From positions 1 to 64,000 of the IMG/VR virus record IMGVR_UViG_3300036781_000303: a stretch of DNA of 64,000 nucleotides. One strand, given 5' to 3'. The notes below the pieces were generated by a model. That model saw nothing but the letters and a program-made list of their open reading frames with translations, was not told the DNA's origin and did not search any database. Positions 22,836-31,003 of this stretch are shown here, piece after piece; within the stretch, counting starts at the first letter, position 1; every line of letters begins with the position of its first letter. The position numbers and the translations under genes were made by a program. Source of the DNA: a virus.

Positions 22836-22872
22836 GTCGAGCCGCTTCGTATAAACGAACATTATCGTTTCC

Positions 22873-22900
22873 AATGGCGCCTCTTTGGCGCCATTGCTTT
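22873..22900 (+). terminator. Terminator-like hairpin before the Que operon
   Basis: AATGGCGCC 22873-22881 pairs perfectly with GGCGCCATT 22887-22895 around a TCTTT loop, followed by GCTTT. The T-run is short, so termination may be partial. It separates the H1-like gene from queE, whose ATG is 18 nt after the stem. Confidence 0.5.
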
Positions 22901-22912
22901 CGGGACCCTACT

Positions 22913-23629
22913 ATGCAAAACCTTCAAAAGCCAGATAAGCCTGTTGTAGGCGATGGCTCATGGCTACAAGTCCATTCTGTCTTTCTGACCATTCAAGGCG
23001 AAGGCCCATTTGTCGGCGAACGCGCTGTGTTCATTCGCCTGGCAGGTTGCAATCTGCAATGCCCTCTCTGCGATACGGACTACACCAGCAATCGCGCCAG
23101 CTGGTCAGTCGATGAACTGATGCAAGTCGTAGCAGCGAGACATAACAAGCAAAAAGCCAATGCACTTGTGGTTATCACAGGTGGTGAACCGTTTCGTCAG
23201 CCCATTGGCTGCTTGGTCGAAGCGCTTGTCTATCAAGGCTATCGCGTTCAAATCGAAACCAACGGTACCTTGTATCAACCTGGCTGTTGGGGGCATGACT
23301 TAGTCACTATCGTGTGCAGCCCAAAGACCGGTAAGGTACATCCATTGTTGCAAGATTTCATTGCAGCCTGGAAATACGTGGCTACGGCAGACAGTCTTAA
23401 AGATTCTTCCGATGGTCTGCCCACAAGTGCGTTAGGTCGCGCATCGCGCGCGCCTTTAGCGCGACCCAGCGCATATAGGTTGTTGCGTAAGCGAGCTATC
23501 TATCTGCAGCCCGCTGATGAAGGCAACGAAACAGCCAATGCGGCTAATCTGTGGGCTGTGGTCAGTTCATGTCTTACACATGGCTACAAGCTGTGCCTGC
23601 AGATACACAAATTCGCCATGCTACCTTAA
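22913..23629 (+). CDS. queE: QueE: 7-carboxy-7-deazaguanine synthase (radical SAM)
   Basis: The radical-SAM motif CNLQCPLC (Cys46, Cys50, Cys53) follows the QueE-specific FLTIQGEGPFVGERAVFIRL region. TGGEP (about residue 84) binds SAM, and the protein ends with LQIHK as in other QueE proteins. QueE converts 6-carboxytetrahydropterin to 7-carboxy-7-deazaguanine. The start at 22913 removes an upstream extension lying in the terminator-like hairpin. It is first in a queE-queC-queD run that makes 7-deazaguanine precursors for DNA modification by the DpdA-like protein downstream. Confidence 0.9.
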   Translation: MQNLQKPDKPVVGDGSWLQVHSVFLTIQGEGPFVGERAVFIRLAGCNLQCPLCDTDYTSNRASWSVDELMQVVAARHNKQKANALVVITGGEPFRQPIGCLVEALVYQGYRVQIETNGTLYQPGCWGHDLVTIVCSPKTGKVHPLLQDFIAAWKYVATADSLKDSSDGLPTSALGRASRAPLARPSAYRLLRKRAIYLQPADEGNETANAANLWAVVSSCLTHGYKLCLQIHKFAMLP

Positions 23630-23638
23630 GGACAACCC

Positions 23639-24472
23639 ATGAAGTCCGTCGCGTTAGTTGTCTTGTCGGGTGGACAAGACAGTACCACTTGCTTATTCGA
23701 AGCGCTCGATGCGCATGACGAAGTGCACGCCATCACGTTTGGCTATGGTCAATACCATGAGCGTGAGATTGCATGTGCCGAAATGGTTGCACGTTTCGCA
23801 CGCGTGGCGTCGCACGAAGTGCTGCAGCTAGGTGACCATATACTGCACAGTACGTCGCCGCTCTTGAAGTCAAACGACTATCAACCGTTTCCAGATTCTT
23901 TGGCGATGCAGCCGAACAAGCTGGCGAATACGTGGCCCACTTTTGTGCCCATGCGCAATCAGTTGTTCTTGACTATCGCCGCCAATCGCGCTGTAGAGCT
24001 TAATGCGCGCTATATCTACATAGGCGCGTGCAAAGCGGACTATGAAGGTTATCCGGATTGTCGCGATGCCTTTCTACATAGCATTGAGCGTGCTATCAAT
24101 TGGAGTAACGGTGTCAGCTCTGATGGCACGCTAGTAGTAGCGCCGCTATTGCGGCTGTCCAAAGCGGACATCGTGCGTCGATCGCTCATGCTGCATGATT
24201 GCTGGGAAGCCCTGGCCATGACGCATACGTCGTACTCAGGCGAGTATCCGCCAGAGCTGAACGACCATGCAGCCATAGTGCGTGCGCATGGTTTCCAAGA
24301 AGCCGGCATACCAGACCCGCTTGTATTGCGCGCTGTCTGTGAAGGTCTCATGTGTACGCCAGAAACGGCCAACTACAGCCATGAGGCGGTGCGTCATTAT
24401 CTGCCGCGACTCACGTACGCTATGAAAGTCATCAAACAGTTAAGCCAGGGGACAGCACATGCACACGATTGA
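23639..24472 (+). CDS. queC: QueC-like PP-loop enzyme lacking the zinc cysteines
   Basis: The PP-loop SGGQDS lies at residues 10-15, and DYEGYPDCR (about 134-142) matches the QueC signature; AGIPDP near the end also fits. QueC converts carboxy-deazaguanine through an amide to preQ0. In usual QueC proteins a cysteine in a SCY-like motif and a CGxCxxC cluster bind zinc. Here those positions read TSYSGEYPPELNDH with no cysteine at any of the four. The protein also has a C-terminal extension of about 35 residues. Zinc loss may alter product or stability. The end overlaps queD by 14 bp. Confidence 0.85.
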   Translation: MKSVALVVLSGGQDSTTCLFEALDAHDEVHAITFGYGQYHEREIACAEMVARFARVASHEVLQLGDHILHSTSPLLKSNDYQPFPDSLAMQPNKLANTWPTFVPMRNQLFLTIAANRAVELNARYIYIGACKADYEGYPDCRDAFLHSIERAINWSNGVSSDGTLVVAPLLRLSKADIVRRSLMLHDCWEALAMTHTSYSGEYPPELNDHAAIVRAHGFQEAGIPDPLVLRAVCEGLMCTPETANYSHEAVRHYLPRLTYAMKVIKQLSQGTAHAHD

Positions 24473-24935
24473 GCGGTATCACGACATGAGCTGTGGCCAC
24501 AGGGTATGTGGCCACGAAGGCAAGTGTTCTAACTTGCATGGCCACAATTACCGCGTGACTTTCGTTTGTGCAGCCGAAGAAGCTGGTACCAGTCGGCCCG
24601 AAGACGACTTGGACGATGTTGGCCGCGTGATCGATTTCGACGTTGTCAAAACACGGCTGTGCCAATGGCTCGAAGACAACTGGGATCACAAATTTTTGTG
24701 CTTTGAGCATGACCAGCTAATGCTGCATGCATATAACAATGCGCCTTACCATTTTCATACGCTTTTTCACGAGTCGCTTGTATGGGTGCCGTTTAATCCA
24801 ACGGCTGAACGCATGGCACAGTACCTGGTCGAAGTGCTTGGACCCCAGCAGCTCGACGGTACAGGTGTGCAGGTCATCGCCTGCAAGGTCGAAGAAACAC
24901 GCAAATGCAGCGCTACGTTTTTCATTGATGCGTAA
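24459..24935 (+). CDS. queD: QueD: 6-carboxytetrahydropterin synthase
   Basis: The active-site pattern is intact: His14 (in SCGHRV), Cys23 and the HGHNY motif (His27, His29) give the three zinc histidines and the catalytic cysteine. DNWDHKFL and a late KVEET supply the usual acidic and histidine residues. An insertion of about 20 residues (EEAGTSRPEDDLDDV) lies between the first strands. QueD makes the pterin used by QueE. No folE (GTP cyclohydrolase) is in this window, so the first step may come from the host. Confidence 0.9.
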   Translation: MHTIERYHDMSCGHRVCGHEGKCSNLHGHNYRVTFVCAAEEAGTSRPEDDLDDVGRVIDFDVVKTRLCQWLEDNWDHKFLCFEHDQLMLHAYNNAPYHFHTLFHESLVWVPFNPTAERMAQYLVEVLGPQQLDGTGVQVIACKVEETRKCSATFFIDA

Positions 24936-24964
24936 GCTGCACTCACCACTACAAGAGGCAAGTC

Positions 24965-25453
24965 ATGAACAAGCTAAACGAAAATGACGACAACTTTTCA
25001 CTCGCCGACGAAACCGAACAACTGCGTACGGCCATGCGATCGTTAGAGCAACTAGACTACTCGCAGCGTGTCTTGATCAATGCTTACAAAGGTGTGACGT
25101 ATATGCAGGCGCTGTGCTATGCATTGTCGTCGCGCAGTGGTTGGTGGAAACGTCCTGATGGGCGACCTATCGATCCCTTCAATTCCGAAACCTACGGCAT
25201 GAAGATCGCGCTTATTCATAGCGAGGTGACAGAGGCGCTCGAAGGTGATCGCCGTGACGCCATGGACAAGCATTTGCCACATCGACGTATGGACGAGGTA
25301 GAGCTCGCCGACGCGGTTATCCGAATATTCGACCTGGCCGATGCTCGCCGTATGGACCTAGCCGGTGCCATCATCGAAAAGCTGGCATACAATCAAGCGC
25401 GTGCTGACCATCAGCTGAGTAATCGCGCTCAGCCTGGCGGCAAAGCTTACTGA
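24965..25453 (+). CDS. MazG-like NTP pyrophosphohydrolase (162 aa)
   Basis: The core helices read KIALIHSEVTEALEGDRRDA then MDEVELADAVIRIFDLADAR, which is the ExxE...ExxD metal-binding layout of the MazG/dUTPase all-alpha family. An N-terminal helical extension of about 65 residues precedes it. Such proteins hydrolyse dNTPs or (p)ppGpp-related signals. Placed between queD and the DpdA-like gene, it may adjust nucleotide pools or help avoid unmodified dGTP use; that is inference. Confidence 0.8.
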   Translation: MNKLNENDDNFSLADETEQLRTAMRSLEQLDYSQRVLINAYKGVTYMQALCYALSSRSGWWKRPDGRPIDPFNSETYGMKIALIHSEVTEALEGDRRDAMDKHLPHRRMDEVELADAVIRIFDLADARRMDLAGAIIEKLAYNQARADHQLSNRAQPGGKAY

Positions 25454-25567
25454 TCCCGCGCAGCTACCGTTGCCACTGCAATCGCACATGGCAAACGCTG
25501 CGTTTTTACGGCTGGTGTAGCCCGAGCCAGTGGATGTAAATCGGGCGCCCTTTACTGAGGACTCGTT

Positions 25568-26224
25568 ATGATCATTTTTACATTTGCATGTGTGCTGTTC
25601 GTCGTCGCTGCGTTCGCTTGCTTGATCTGCCGTTATCTATATCTGCACGCTCGCGCCAAGCGTCACGGCCTGAATTACACAAGCGTCATGGACAGCATCG
25701 TGTCGCCTAACGAAGCGCGCAAGCGTGAAGTGCCCAAAGCAACAAGCTTAGCGGATCAAGATTTCGCCGAACTTGAACAGCGTGTCCTAGCGCATAGCAC
25801 TCGACCGCCTGGCAAATCGAAGTTACAGGCTTCGGATGCGGGTTTGTCGCCCACAGGTCGCAAGCCTGCACCGCTACGCGATTATCAGCTTAGAACGCTC
25901 AGGGACCTTTACGGCCACAGCCATACTACCCACGGACTGCGCTCGCCTGGGCCGCTTGTCCCCAAGGCATCGCACCGCCCGCTGCCGTGGGCCCCAACCG
26001 TACCCCCTGTGGCTGTACCTGCGGCCGCTGACAGCGGACCTGACCTAGCCACCGTGGTCCTGGCAGCCGAAATGGGCGTGTTGCTGGCAGAAAGCGCGTC
26101 CGGCGCCCAGGACTGCAGTCAGGACAGCAGTCCCAGCTATGACAGCGGGTCGTCCGACAGCTCATGCGACTTTAGTGGTGGCGGGGGTGATACGGGCGGC
26201 GGTGGCAGCAGCGACGGATTCTAA
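25568..26224 (+). CDS. Membrane-anchored protein with Ser/Gly-rich tail (218 aa)
   Basis: One N-terminal transmembrane helix (MIIFTFACVLFVVAAFACLI) is followed by a Pro-rich, mostly disordered region and a tail of Ser, Asp and Gly with two cysteines (DSSCDFSGGGGDTGGGG). The tail is similar to those of many phage and bacterial proteins with SSSxDSG repeats. Its location suggests an inner-membrane anchor with a flexible cytoplasmic or periplasmic part. A 114-bp gap precedes it. Confidence 0.65.
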   Translation: MIIFTFACVLFVVAAFACLICRYLYLHARAKRHGLNYTSVMDSIVSPNEARKREVPKATSLADQDFAELEQRVLAHSTRPPGKSKLQASDAGLSPTGRKPAPLRDYQLRTLRDLYGHSHTTHGLRSPGPLVPKASHRPLPWAPTVPPVAVPAAADSGPDLATVVLAAEMGVLLAESASGAQDCSQDSSPSYDSGSSDSSCDFSGGGGDTGGGGSSDGF

Positions 26225-26227
26225 GCC

Positions 26228-27124
26228 ATGCGCTTGCACCTGGCAGCTGCGTACTGGAATGAGATGCGGCCGGGGCAGAAGTTTTTCGAAATGCTGCCCC
26301 CGCATCAGAAAGCCCATGTCGACGCGCCTTACCTACTCGAATCCTATCACTACCTGGCGCAAGACAAGCTGCGTCGAATTCTGCGCGACAACAAGAAACG
26401 CATCTTTATCGATAGTGGCGCCTTCACAGCATTGACCATGGGCGTCACGATCGACCTACCCGAGTACTGCCGCTTTATTCAAGAGTTCGCCGACGTCATC
26501 GAAGTTGCATCGGTGCTCGATGTCATTGGCAGCGCCGAAGGCACATGGGACAACCAGCAGCGCATGGAAAGATTGGGCGTCAAACCCATACCGTGCTTTC
26601 ACTATGGCGAAGATATGCGCTGGTGTGACTACTACGCTGCTAACTACGAGTACATCGCGCTCGGGGGTGTGGCCATTGCCACACGGCCTGAGCTGCGTAG
26701 CTGGTTCGACGAGGTATGGGAAAAACACCTGACCGATGGTGCCGGGCGCCCTAAATGCAAGGTGCACGGGTTCGCGGTCACGTCGATACCGCTGATGCAA
26801 CGCTACCCCTGGTATAGCGTTGATTCATCCGGCTGGGTCCAAATAAGTAGTGTAGGCTACGTGCGTCATCCGCTGCACGGACTGATAACTATTGGTAGCA
26901 ATAGTTCCAATCGAAAGATTGAGGGGCAGCACTACGATAATTTACCGCCCATCATGCAGTACCAGCTCACACAAGAATTCAACGCGCTAGGCTACGACTT
27001 AGACGATTTGCGCAACAACTATCACACACGTCGTGCGTATTGCATGTGGGCGTATCAAGAGATAAACCGCAACATCGATCGCATAGGCAAAACATTCGTC
27101 AATCAGCAAACACCATTGTTCTAG
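26228..27124 (+). CDS. dpdA: DpdA-like 7-deazaguanine DNA transglycosylase
   Basis: The 298-aa protein has FIDSGAFTAL, then ASVLDVIGSAEGTWDNQQRM, KPIPCFHYGEDMRW and YEYIALGGVAI in order, which is the TIM-barrel pattern of phage DpdA-type relatives of tRNA-guanine transglycosylase. DpdA swaps guanine in DNA for a 7-deazaguanine made by the Que enzymes. The conserved aspartates (Asp in FIDSG and in VLDVIG) are candidates for the nucleophile and base contact. It starts 3 bp after the membrane protein gene. Together with QueE/C/D it gives a near-complete DNA modification system that would resist host restriction. Confidence 0.8.
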   Translation: MRLHLAAAYWNEMRPGQKFFEMLPPHQKAHVDAPYLLESYHYLAQDKLRRILRDNKKRIFIDSGAFTALTMGVTIDLPEYCRFIQEFADVIEVASVLDVIGSAEGTWDNQQRMERLGVKPIPCFHYGEDMRWCDYYAANYEYIALGGVAIATRPELRSWFDEVWEKHLTDGAGRPKCKVHGFAVTSIPLMQRYPWYSVDSSGWVQISSVGYVRHPLHGLITIGSNSSNRKIEGQHYDNLPPIMQYQLTQEFNALGYDLDDLRNNYHTRRAYCMWAYQEINRNIDRIGKTFVNQQTPLF

Positions 27125-27132
27125 AGGTCGCC

Positions 27133-27324
27133 ATGAAAATCAAAGTTTGGTTTCCGCGTACTGTCTCAGGCCAGACCATTGAAGTGTACGACGTGCAAGC
27201 CATACCGCACGTAGGTGAAAGCCTGTGCACGCACGAAGACGACCAGGTGTATGACATTCGCACCGTAACGCACGTCATGCTGCCTGGTCTTGACGGTGTC
27301 ATTGCTCACATCACTGTCAGCTAA
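27133..27324 (+). CDS. Hypothetical small protein (63 aa)
   Basis: A beta-rich protein, KIKVWFPRTVSGQTIEVYDV onward, with GAGG before the ATG. It starts 8 bp after the DpdA-like gene. Function unknown. Confidence 0.6.
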   Translation: MKIKVWFPRTVSGQTIEVYDVQAIPHVGESLCTHEDDQVYDIRTVTHVMLPGLDGVIAHITVS

Positions 27325-27329
27325 CCGCT

Positions 27330-27521
27330 ATGGATCGCATCTATTTTAATTGTCCTTGCGCACCCGATGGTAGCGATTCACTAGAGTGTGTTGTACGCAA
27401 CACAAACAATGGCCTAGTGAGCGTCGATGCACCTGTGCACCGTGATAGCTATCTAAAGAAGCGCATGGAATTCCCCATGACCAACGTGTACAGAATTGAG
27501 TATGGGACCCAAATCCGATAG
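27330..27521 (+). CDS. Hypothetical small protein (63 aa)
   Basis: The sequence MDRIYFNCPCAPDG onward has two close cysteines and a mixed beta pattern. It starts 5 bp after the previous stop and ends just before the next start. Function unknown. Confidence 0.55.
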   Translation: MDRIYFNCPCAPDGSDSLECVVRNTNNGLVSVDAPVHRDSYLKKRMEFPMTNVYRIEYGTQIR

Positions 27522-27526
27522 TGACC

Positions 27527-27694
27527 ATGCTGCTTCGCATCGTCGCCCCGCATTTTGTAGCTGGTGTGATAGCCACGAACTATGTGGTGACCGAGGCTGC
27601 GCCGATCGTGCGCTACATGCTCAGGTGGCGGACCATGCGGGTGTGGACGTATTGCCAAAAGAAAGGCTGGCAAGTCGACTGCTTAGATGGTTAG
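27527..27694 (+). CDS. Small conserved-type phage protein (55 aa)
   Basis: The pattern LLRIVAPHFVAGVIATN then AAPIVRYMLRW and YCQKKGWQV is one I recognise from many phage accessory regions (R-I-x-A-P-H-F-x-A-G-V...A-A-P-I-x-R-Y-M...GW), usually without assigned function. The ATG lies 5 bp after the previous stop. A longer frame overlapping it in another phase (27496-27789) is considered a shadow. Confidence 0.65.
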   Translation: MLLRIVAPHFVAGVIATNYVVTEAAPIVRYMLRWRTMRVWTYCQKKGWQVDCLDG

Positions 27695-27763
27695 CCGGTG
27701 GCTGCTGTGTGCAGCCTGGTGTTTATTGCCTGCCTAACGGGCATATCGTAGTGGTGCCAGACA

Positions 27764-28162
27764 ATGTCCAATCCGATGTTGAATATTAAACCTGGCGATC
27801 GTGTGCGACGCACACTGGTTGGCACGGTAGGCAATGATCTACCGAGCCTGGTGCGTCCTGGCGACACAGGCGTTGTCGATAACGTCAATGAAAAACACGT
27901 ACGCGTGTTTTGGGACAACGCTTGCTGCAATATTCGCTATGACGTGCGCTCGCAGTACCTTGAGAAAATTGTTCCTACACCTTTGCAACGATTGGGTATT
28001 GATCTGGTCGACCCCTACCCTGCATTAGACATGCTGCATGTTGTGGCCACATCGCCTGATAGTGCAGAAAAGAACCGTGTGCTTTTACGCTTGCACGAAC
28101 AGCTGCTGACGTTCGTGCAAGCTACGCTGGGACCGCGTGACACCGTAGGGCCGAGGGGTTAA
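27764..28162 (+). CDS. Hypothetical protein with a KOW/SH3-like start (132 aa)
   Basis: IKPGDRVRRTLVGTVGNDLP and PGDTGVVDNVNEKHVRVFWD resemble a small SH3-type barrel with two GD-turns. The C-terminal half is helical. The ribosome binding site is weak. Possible role in protein-nucleic acid binding; not established. The 69 bp before it hold no clear gene. Confidence 0.6.
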   Translation: MSNPMLNIKPGDRVRRTLVGTVGNDLPSLVRPGDTGVVDNVNEKHVRVFWDNACCNIRYDVRSQYLEKIVPTPLQRLGIDLVDPYPALDMLHVVATSPDSAEKNRVLLRLHEQLLTFVQATLGPRDTVGPRG

Positions 28163-28164
28163 TC

Positions 28165-28593
28165 ATGGACTTCATTGCTGAATTTAAAGGCCCGTATCGC
28201 TTCTTGTCCAACTTCTACCCAGCGCGTATTAACTATTTGGGTATTATGTTCGATACGACCGAACACGCCTTTCAGGCCGCTAAGGCATGCACGCGTGCTG
28301 ACGCCATTCGCATTGCATCGATTATCAAGCCAGGCGACGCTAAGCGCGCCGGCAAGAAGCTTGAGCTCTTACGGCCTGATTGGGAACAAGTCAAAGAACT
28401 GGTCATGCTCGATGTGTTGAGACTTAAGTTCCAACATCCAGATTTACGTCGCAAGCTGCTAGAAACAGGCACCGCGCATTTGCAAGAGGGCAATACCTGG
28501 GATGATACCTATTGGGGTGTTTGCGATGGTCAAGGTCTCAACCGGCTTGGCGTTCTTTTGATGAAAGTACGCGACGAGGTGCGGCATGGCTAA
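28165..28593 (+). CDS. NADAR-domain protein (putative ADP-ribosyl-guanine hydrolase)
   Basis: The signature LSNFYPARINYLGIMFDTTEHAFQAAK and the later NTWDDTYWGV plus LNRLGVLLMKVR define the NADAR (YbiA-like) family; the glutamate of TEHAFQ is the expected catalytic residue. Some NADAR proteins remove ADP-ribose from guanine in DNA, reversing DarT-type toxins used in phage defence. Length (142 aa) is normal. Its end overlaps the sliding-clamp-like gene. An anti-DarTG role is inferred from the family. Confidence 0.8.
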   Translation: MDFIAEFKGPYRFLSNFYPARINYLGIMFDTTEHAFQAAKACTRADAIRIASIIKPGDAKRAGKKLELLRPDWEQVKELVMLDVLRLKFQHPDLRRKLLETGTAHLQEGNTWDDTYWGVCDGQGLNRLGVLLMKVRDEVRHG

Positions 28594-29617
28594 AGCAAAG
28601 CAACCAACGACTGCAGCAAAGGCTACGACGCGAAAAGAAAAGCCCGTACCGGGTGCGTCCATGCTTGACGTCTTGCGCTTCGTTAAAGGCGCTGTGAGCA
28701 CCAAGGACTTTGTACCTGCACTGACGCACTTTCAAATCAAGCATTCTCGCATCACGGGGTTCAACGGCAAGATAAGCTTGTGCGCGCCTATCGCGCTCGA
28801 TATCGATTGTGTGCCTAAAGCGCAACCGTTTGTCGATGCCATTGAAGCATGCACCGATACGGCGCAGCTCAACATGACCGTCAATGGCAAGCTGCATGTG
28901 CGCAGTGGCACGTTTCGCGCGCACGTCGAGTGCATCGACCTTGATACATTCCCTGAGGTCAAACCCGAAGGTGTGACCATTGAGCTGACCGGGCCGATAT
29001 TGCCGGCATTTAGAAAGCTCTACGACTTCACCGCCGAAGATGCCAGCCGACCATGGGCAACCGGCGTACTACTTGATGGCCACAGCGCCTTCGCTTCTAA
29101 CAATGTGGTCATCATCGAGCACTGGCTCGGGTTTCATTTTCCTTTTCGTATCAATGTGCCGCGATCGACAATACGCGAAATGCTGCGCATCGACGAAGAG
29201 CCATTGGGTATGCAAGCGACTGAGGGCAGTGTCACTTTCCACTATAGCGGACAGCGCTGGCTGCGTAGTGCGCTCAACAGCGTTGAGTGGCCAGACATTG
29301 CAGGTCTGTTTGAAAAGGTAAGCCAGATTGATCAAGCGCTTATTCAACCCGTGCACGCTGAACTGTTCGATGCACTCGACAAGCTTAAGCCGTTTCTTGG
29401 CGAAGCCAATCGCGTGTGGGTCCAAGATGGCGCCCTGGTCACTGCCGAAGTCGATGGCGCCAGCGTCGAGCTACCCTGGATGCCCACATGTAGTTTTAAC
29501 CACAAAATGTTGGGGCTGCTTCGTGGCATTGCTACAGAAGCAGCCTTTGCCGTCTGGCCTTCACCTGTCCCGTTCTACGGCGACAATGTGCGAGGCGTCA
29601 TAGCATGTATGAGGTAA
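28586..29617 (+). CDS. DNA polymerase III beta-clamp-like protein (343 aa)
   Basis: Three repeated clamp-type domains can be followed: ALTHFQIKHSRITGFNGKIS in the first, FPFRINVPRSTIREMLRI in the second or third, and a C-terminus GVIACMR that mirrors the usual MPMR-type end of DnaN. The Lys/Ala-rich start (residues 1-20) may be an added tail. A phage-encoded clamp would tether the family A polymerase encoded at 33444. The gene overlaps the NADAR gene by 8 bp. Confidence 0.7.
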   Translation: MAKAKQPTTAAKATTRKEKPVPGASMLDVLRFVKGAVSTKDFVPALTHFQIKHSRITGFNGKISLCAPIALDIDCVPKAQPFVDAIEACTDTAQLNMTVNGKLHVRSGTFRAHVECIDLDTFPEVKPEGVTIELTGPILPAFRKLYDFTAEDASRPWATGVLLDGHSAFASNNVVIIEHWLGFHFPFRINVPRSTIREMLRIDEEPLGMQATEGSVTFHYSGQRWLRSALNSVEWPDIAGLFEKVSQIDQALIQPVHAELFDALDKLKPFLGEANRVWVQDGALVTAEVDGASVELPWMPTCSFNHKMLGLLRGIATEAAFAVWPSPVPFYGDNVRGVIACMR

Positions 29618-29621
29618 TCAC

Positions 29622-29948
29622 GTGACACCACAACAAGTCGAAGCAACATTGCACCAGGCCATCAAGCGCTTTCTAAATCGCACACAGCAAGGACGCGTCA
29701 TGCGCGCTTATCGCGAATCGATCGCGCGTGCAACGCCTGCTGATGATAGCCACAGGCTGGACTTCGTCCTGAAACGTCAAGCGTTCTTGCTTCGCAAGAA
29801 ATCTGACGCTGGCACATTCACCTATCAGCTGTTGGAACAAGACGAGAACGAGAATTTTGTTGTCTTATCGGGCAACGGATGGTTTCGCGAGCCGCGCGAC
29901 GCTATCGATGCAGCCATGAAATTCGAACTTGCAAAGGTGCAGTCATGA
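29622..29948 (+). CDS. Hypothetical protein (108 aa)
   Basis: GTG start with a helical, Arg/Gln-rich first half (ATLHQAIKRFLNRTQQG) and a beta second half (FVVLSGNGWFREPRDAIDAA). The stop overlaps the next start (ATGA). Function unknown. Confidence 0.55.
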   Translation: MTPQQVEATLHQAIKRFLNRTQQGRVMRAYRESIARATPADDSHRLDFVLKRQAFLLRKKSDAGTFTYQLLEQDENENFVVLSGNGWFREPRDAIDAAMKFELAKVQS

Positions 29949-31003
29949 ACACACAGCTGCTACGCGTCATCGCAAAAGAAATGGCCGAAGCTCGCTTGGC
30001 CGCACAGCAAGGTGACGCCGAGATAAAACTCGAAGCTATCGATAACTGGGCGTCAAGGCTTAAACTACTTGCTGCAATAACCGAAGGCGAGTGGGTAAAA
30101 GCCGACGATAAAAAACCCGAACTGGCCTATACCGACGTCTATACGATTTCGCTATTGGCGGCACAAGACATCGCGAAGATGCTTGCTTGCGCGACCTCGC
30201 AAGATGTGGACAACATCCAGTGTTGTGTCATCGAAGCCATGCGAAATATCCCTGTGCTTGAATGGGGTCATATCGATACGGCACCCAAGGACGGCACAAC
30301 CGTGCTCACATGCTGGCGTGGTGCTGATTACAAGTTGAACTACTTCAATACGATGGCCGATCTAGCAGACAGTTTTAAACTCGGCCGTGAACAGTGGTGG
30401 TACTCGGCCGCTGATAAACAGCCAACGCATTGGTTGCGCTTTCTACGTTTCGGTGAAGTCGGTCGCATCGCACAAATGCCCACCATCGATCTTGACTATG
30501 AAGCGTACAACGTCATTCATAACGAGTACCTCAAGGCATACCCTGATTTACCGGTCGAGTACACAAGCAACGACATCGATTTTGATATCTGCGAGATAAT
30601 CAAGAACAGTGCCTCTGTCAAAAGAATAGACGAAGGGGACTGGGTCCGTGCTGATGACGTCAACAGGCTAGTGCGCGAGCTCGACGTTGCATTGAATGGC
30701 GAAGCGGGTGCCGCTGAGCAAGCAGCATTGTGCGATATCGTTTCGCACGTCAAATCACAAGGCTGGAAGCTGGTTAATACTTCTACGGCCACACAAGACC
30801 AAGAAGCCTGGGTGAAGGCTAATGACGCGCATATTGCATCAATGGCTTATAGCCATCTGCATAGTGTTGCCGAAAAGATAACGATCGAGCGTTCGCCAGA
30901 GATGTTTCCACAGGCTACCTACGACGTATGCACTGCAGGTCTGCGTAGCTTCTCGATGGCGCTTATCGATGCGTATAACCATGCATTGGCAGACAAGCCA
31001 TGA
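29945..31003 (+). CDS. Mosaic phage accessory protein with DUF551-like module (352 aa)
   Basis: An N-terminal helical segment is followed by EWGHIDTAPKDGTTVLTCWR and WYSAADKQPTHWLRF (about residues 108-175), a DUF551-like module. Further helical regions each begin with a GEWVKADD/GDWVRADD-type motif, seen near residues 48 and 230, with a related AWVKANDAH near 296; this repeat is a common phage accessory pattern. Related to the gene at 18746. Function unknown. Confidence 0.6.
   Translation: MNTQLLRVIAKEMAEARLAAQQGDAEIKLEAIDNWASRLKLLAAITEGEWVKADDKKPELAYTDVYTISLLAAQDIAKMLACATSQDVDNIQCCVIEAMRNIPVLEWGHIDTAPKDGTTVLTCWRGADYKLNYFNTMADLADSFKLGREQWWYSAADKQPTHWLRFLRFGEVGRIAQMPTIDLDYEAYNVIHNEYLKAYPDLPVEYTSNDIDFDICEIIKNSASVKRIDEGDWVRADDVNRLVRELDVALNGEAGAAEQAALCDIVSHVKSQGWKLVNTSTATQDQEAWVKANDAHIASMAYSHLHSVAEKITIERSPEMFPQATYDVCTAGLRSFSMALIDAYNHALADKP

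Noticed and set aside
27496-27789. 97-aa frame overlapping the small conserved phage protein
   Set aside because: It overlaps the more convincing 55-aa gene in another phase and its start is a TTG without good ribosome binding site.
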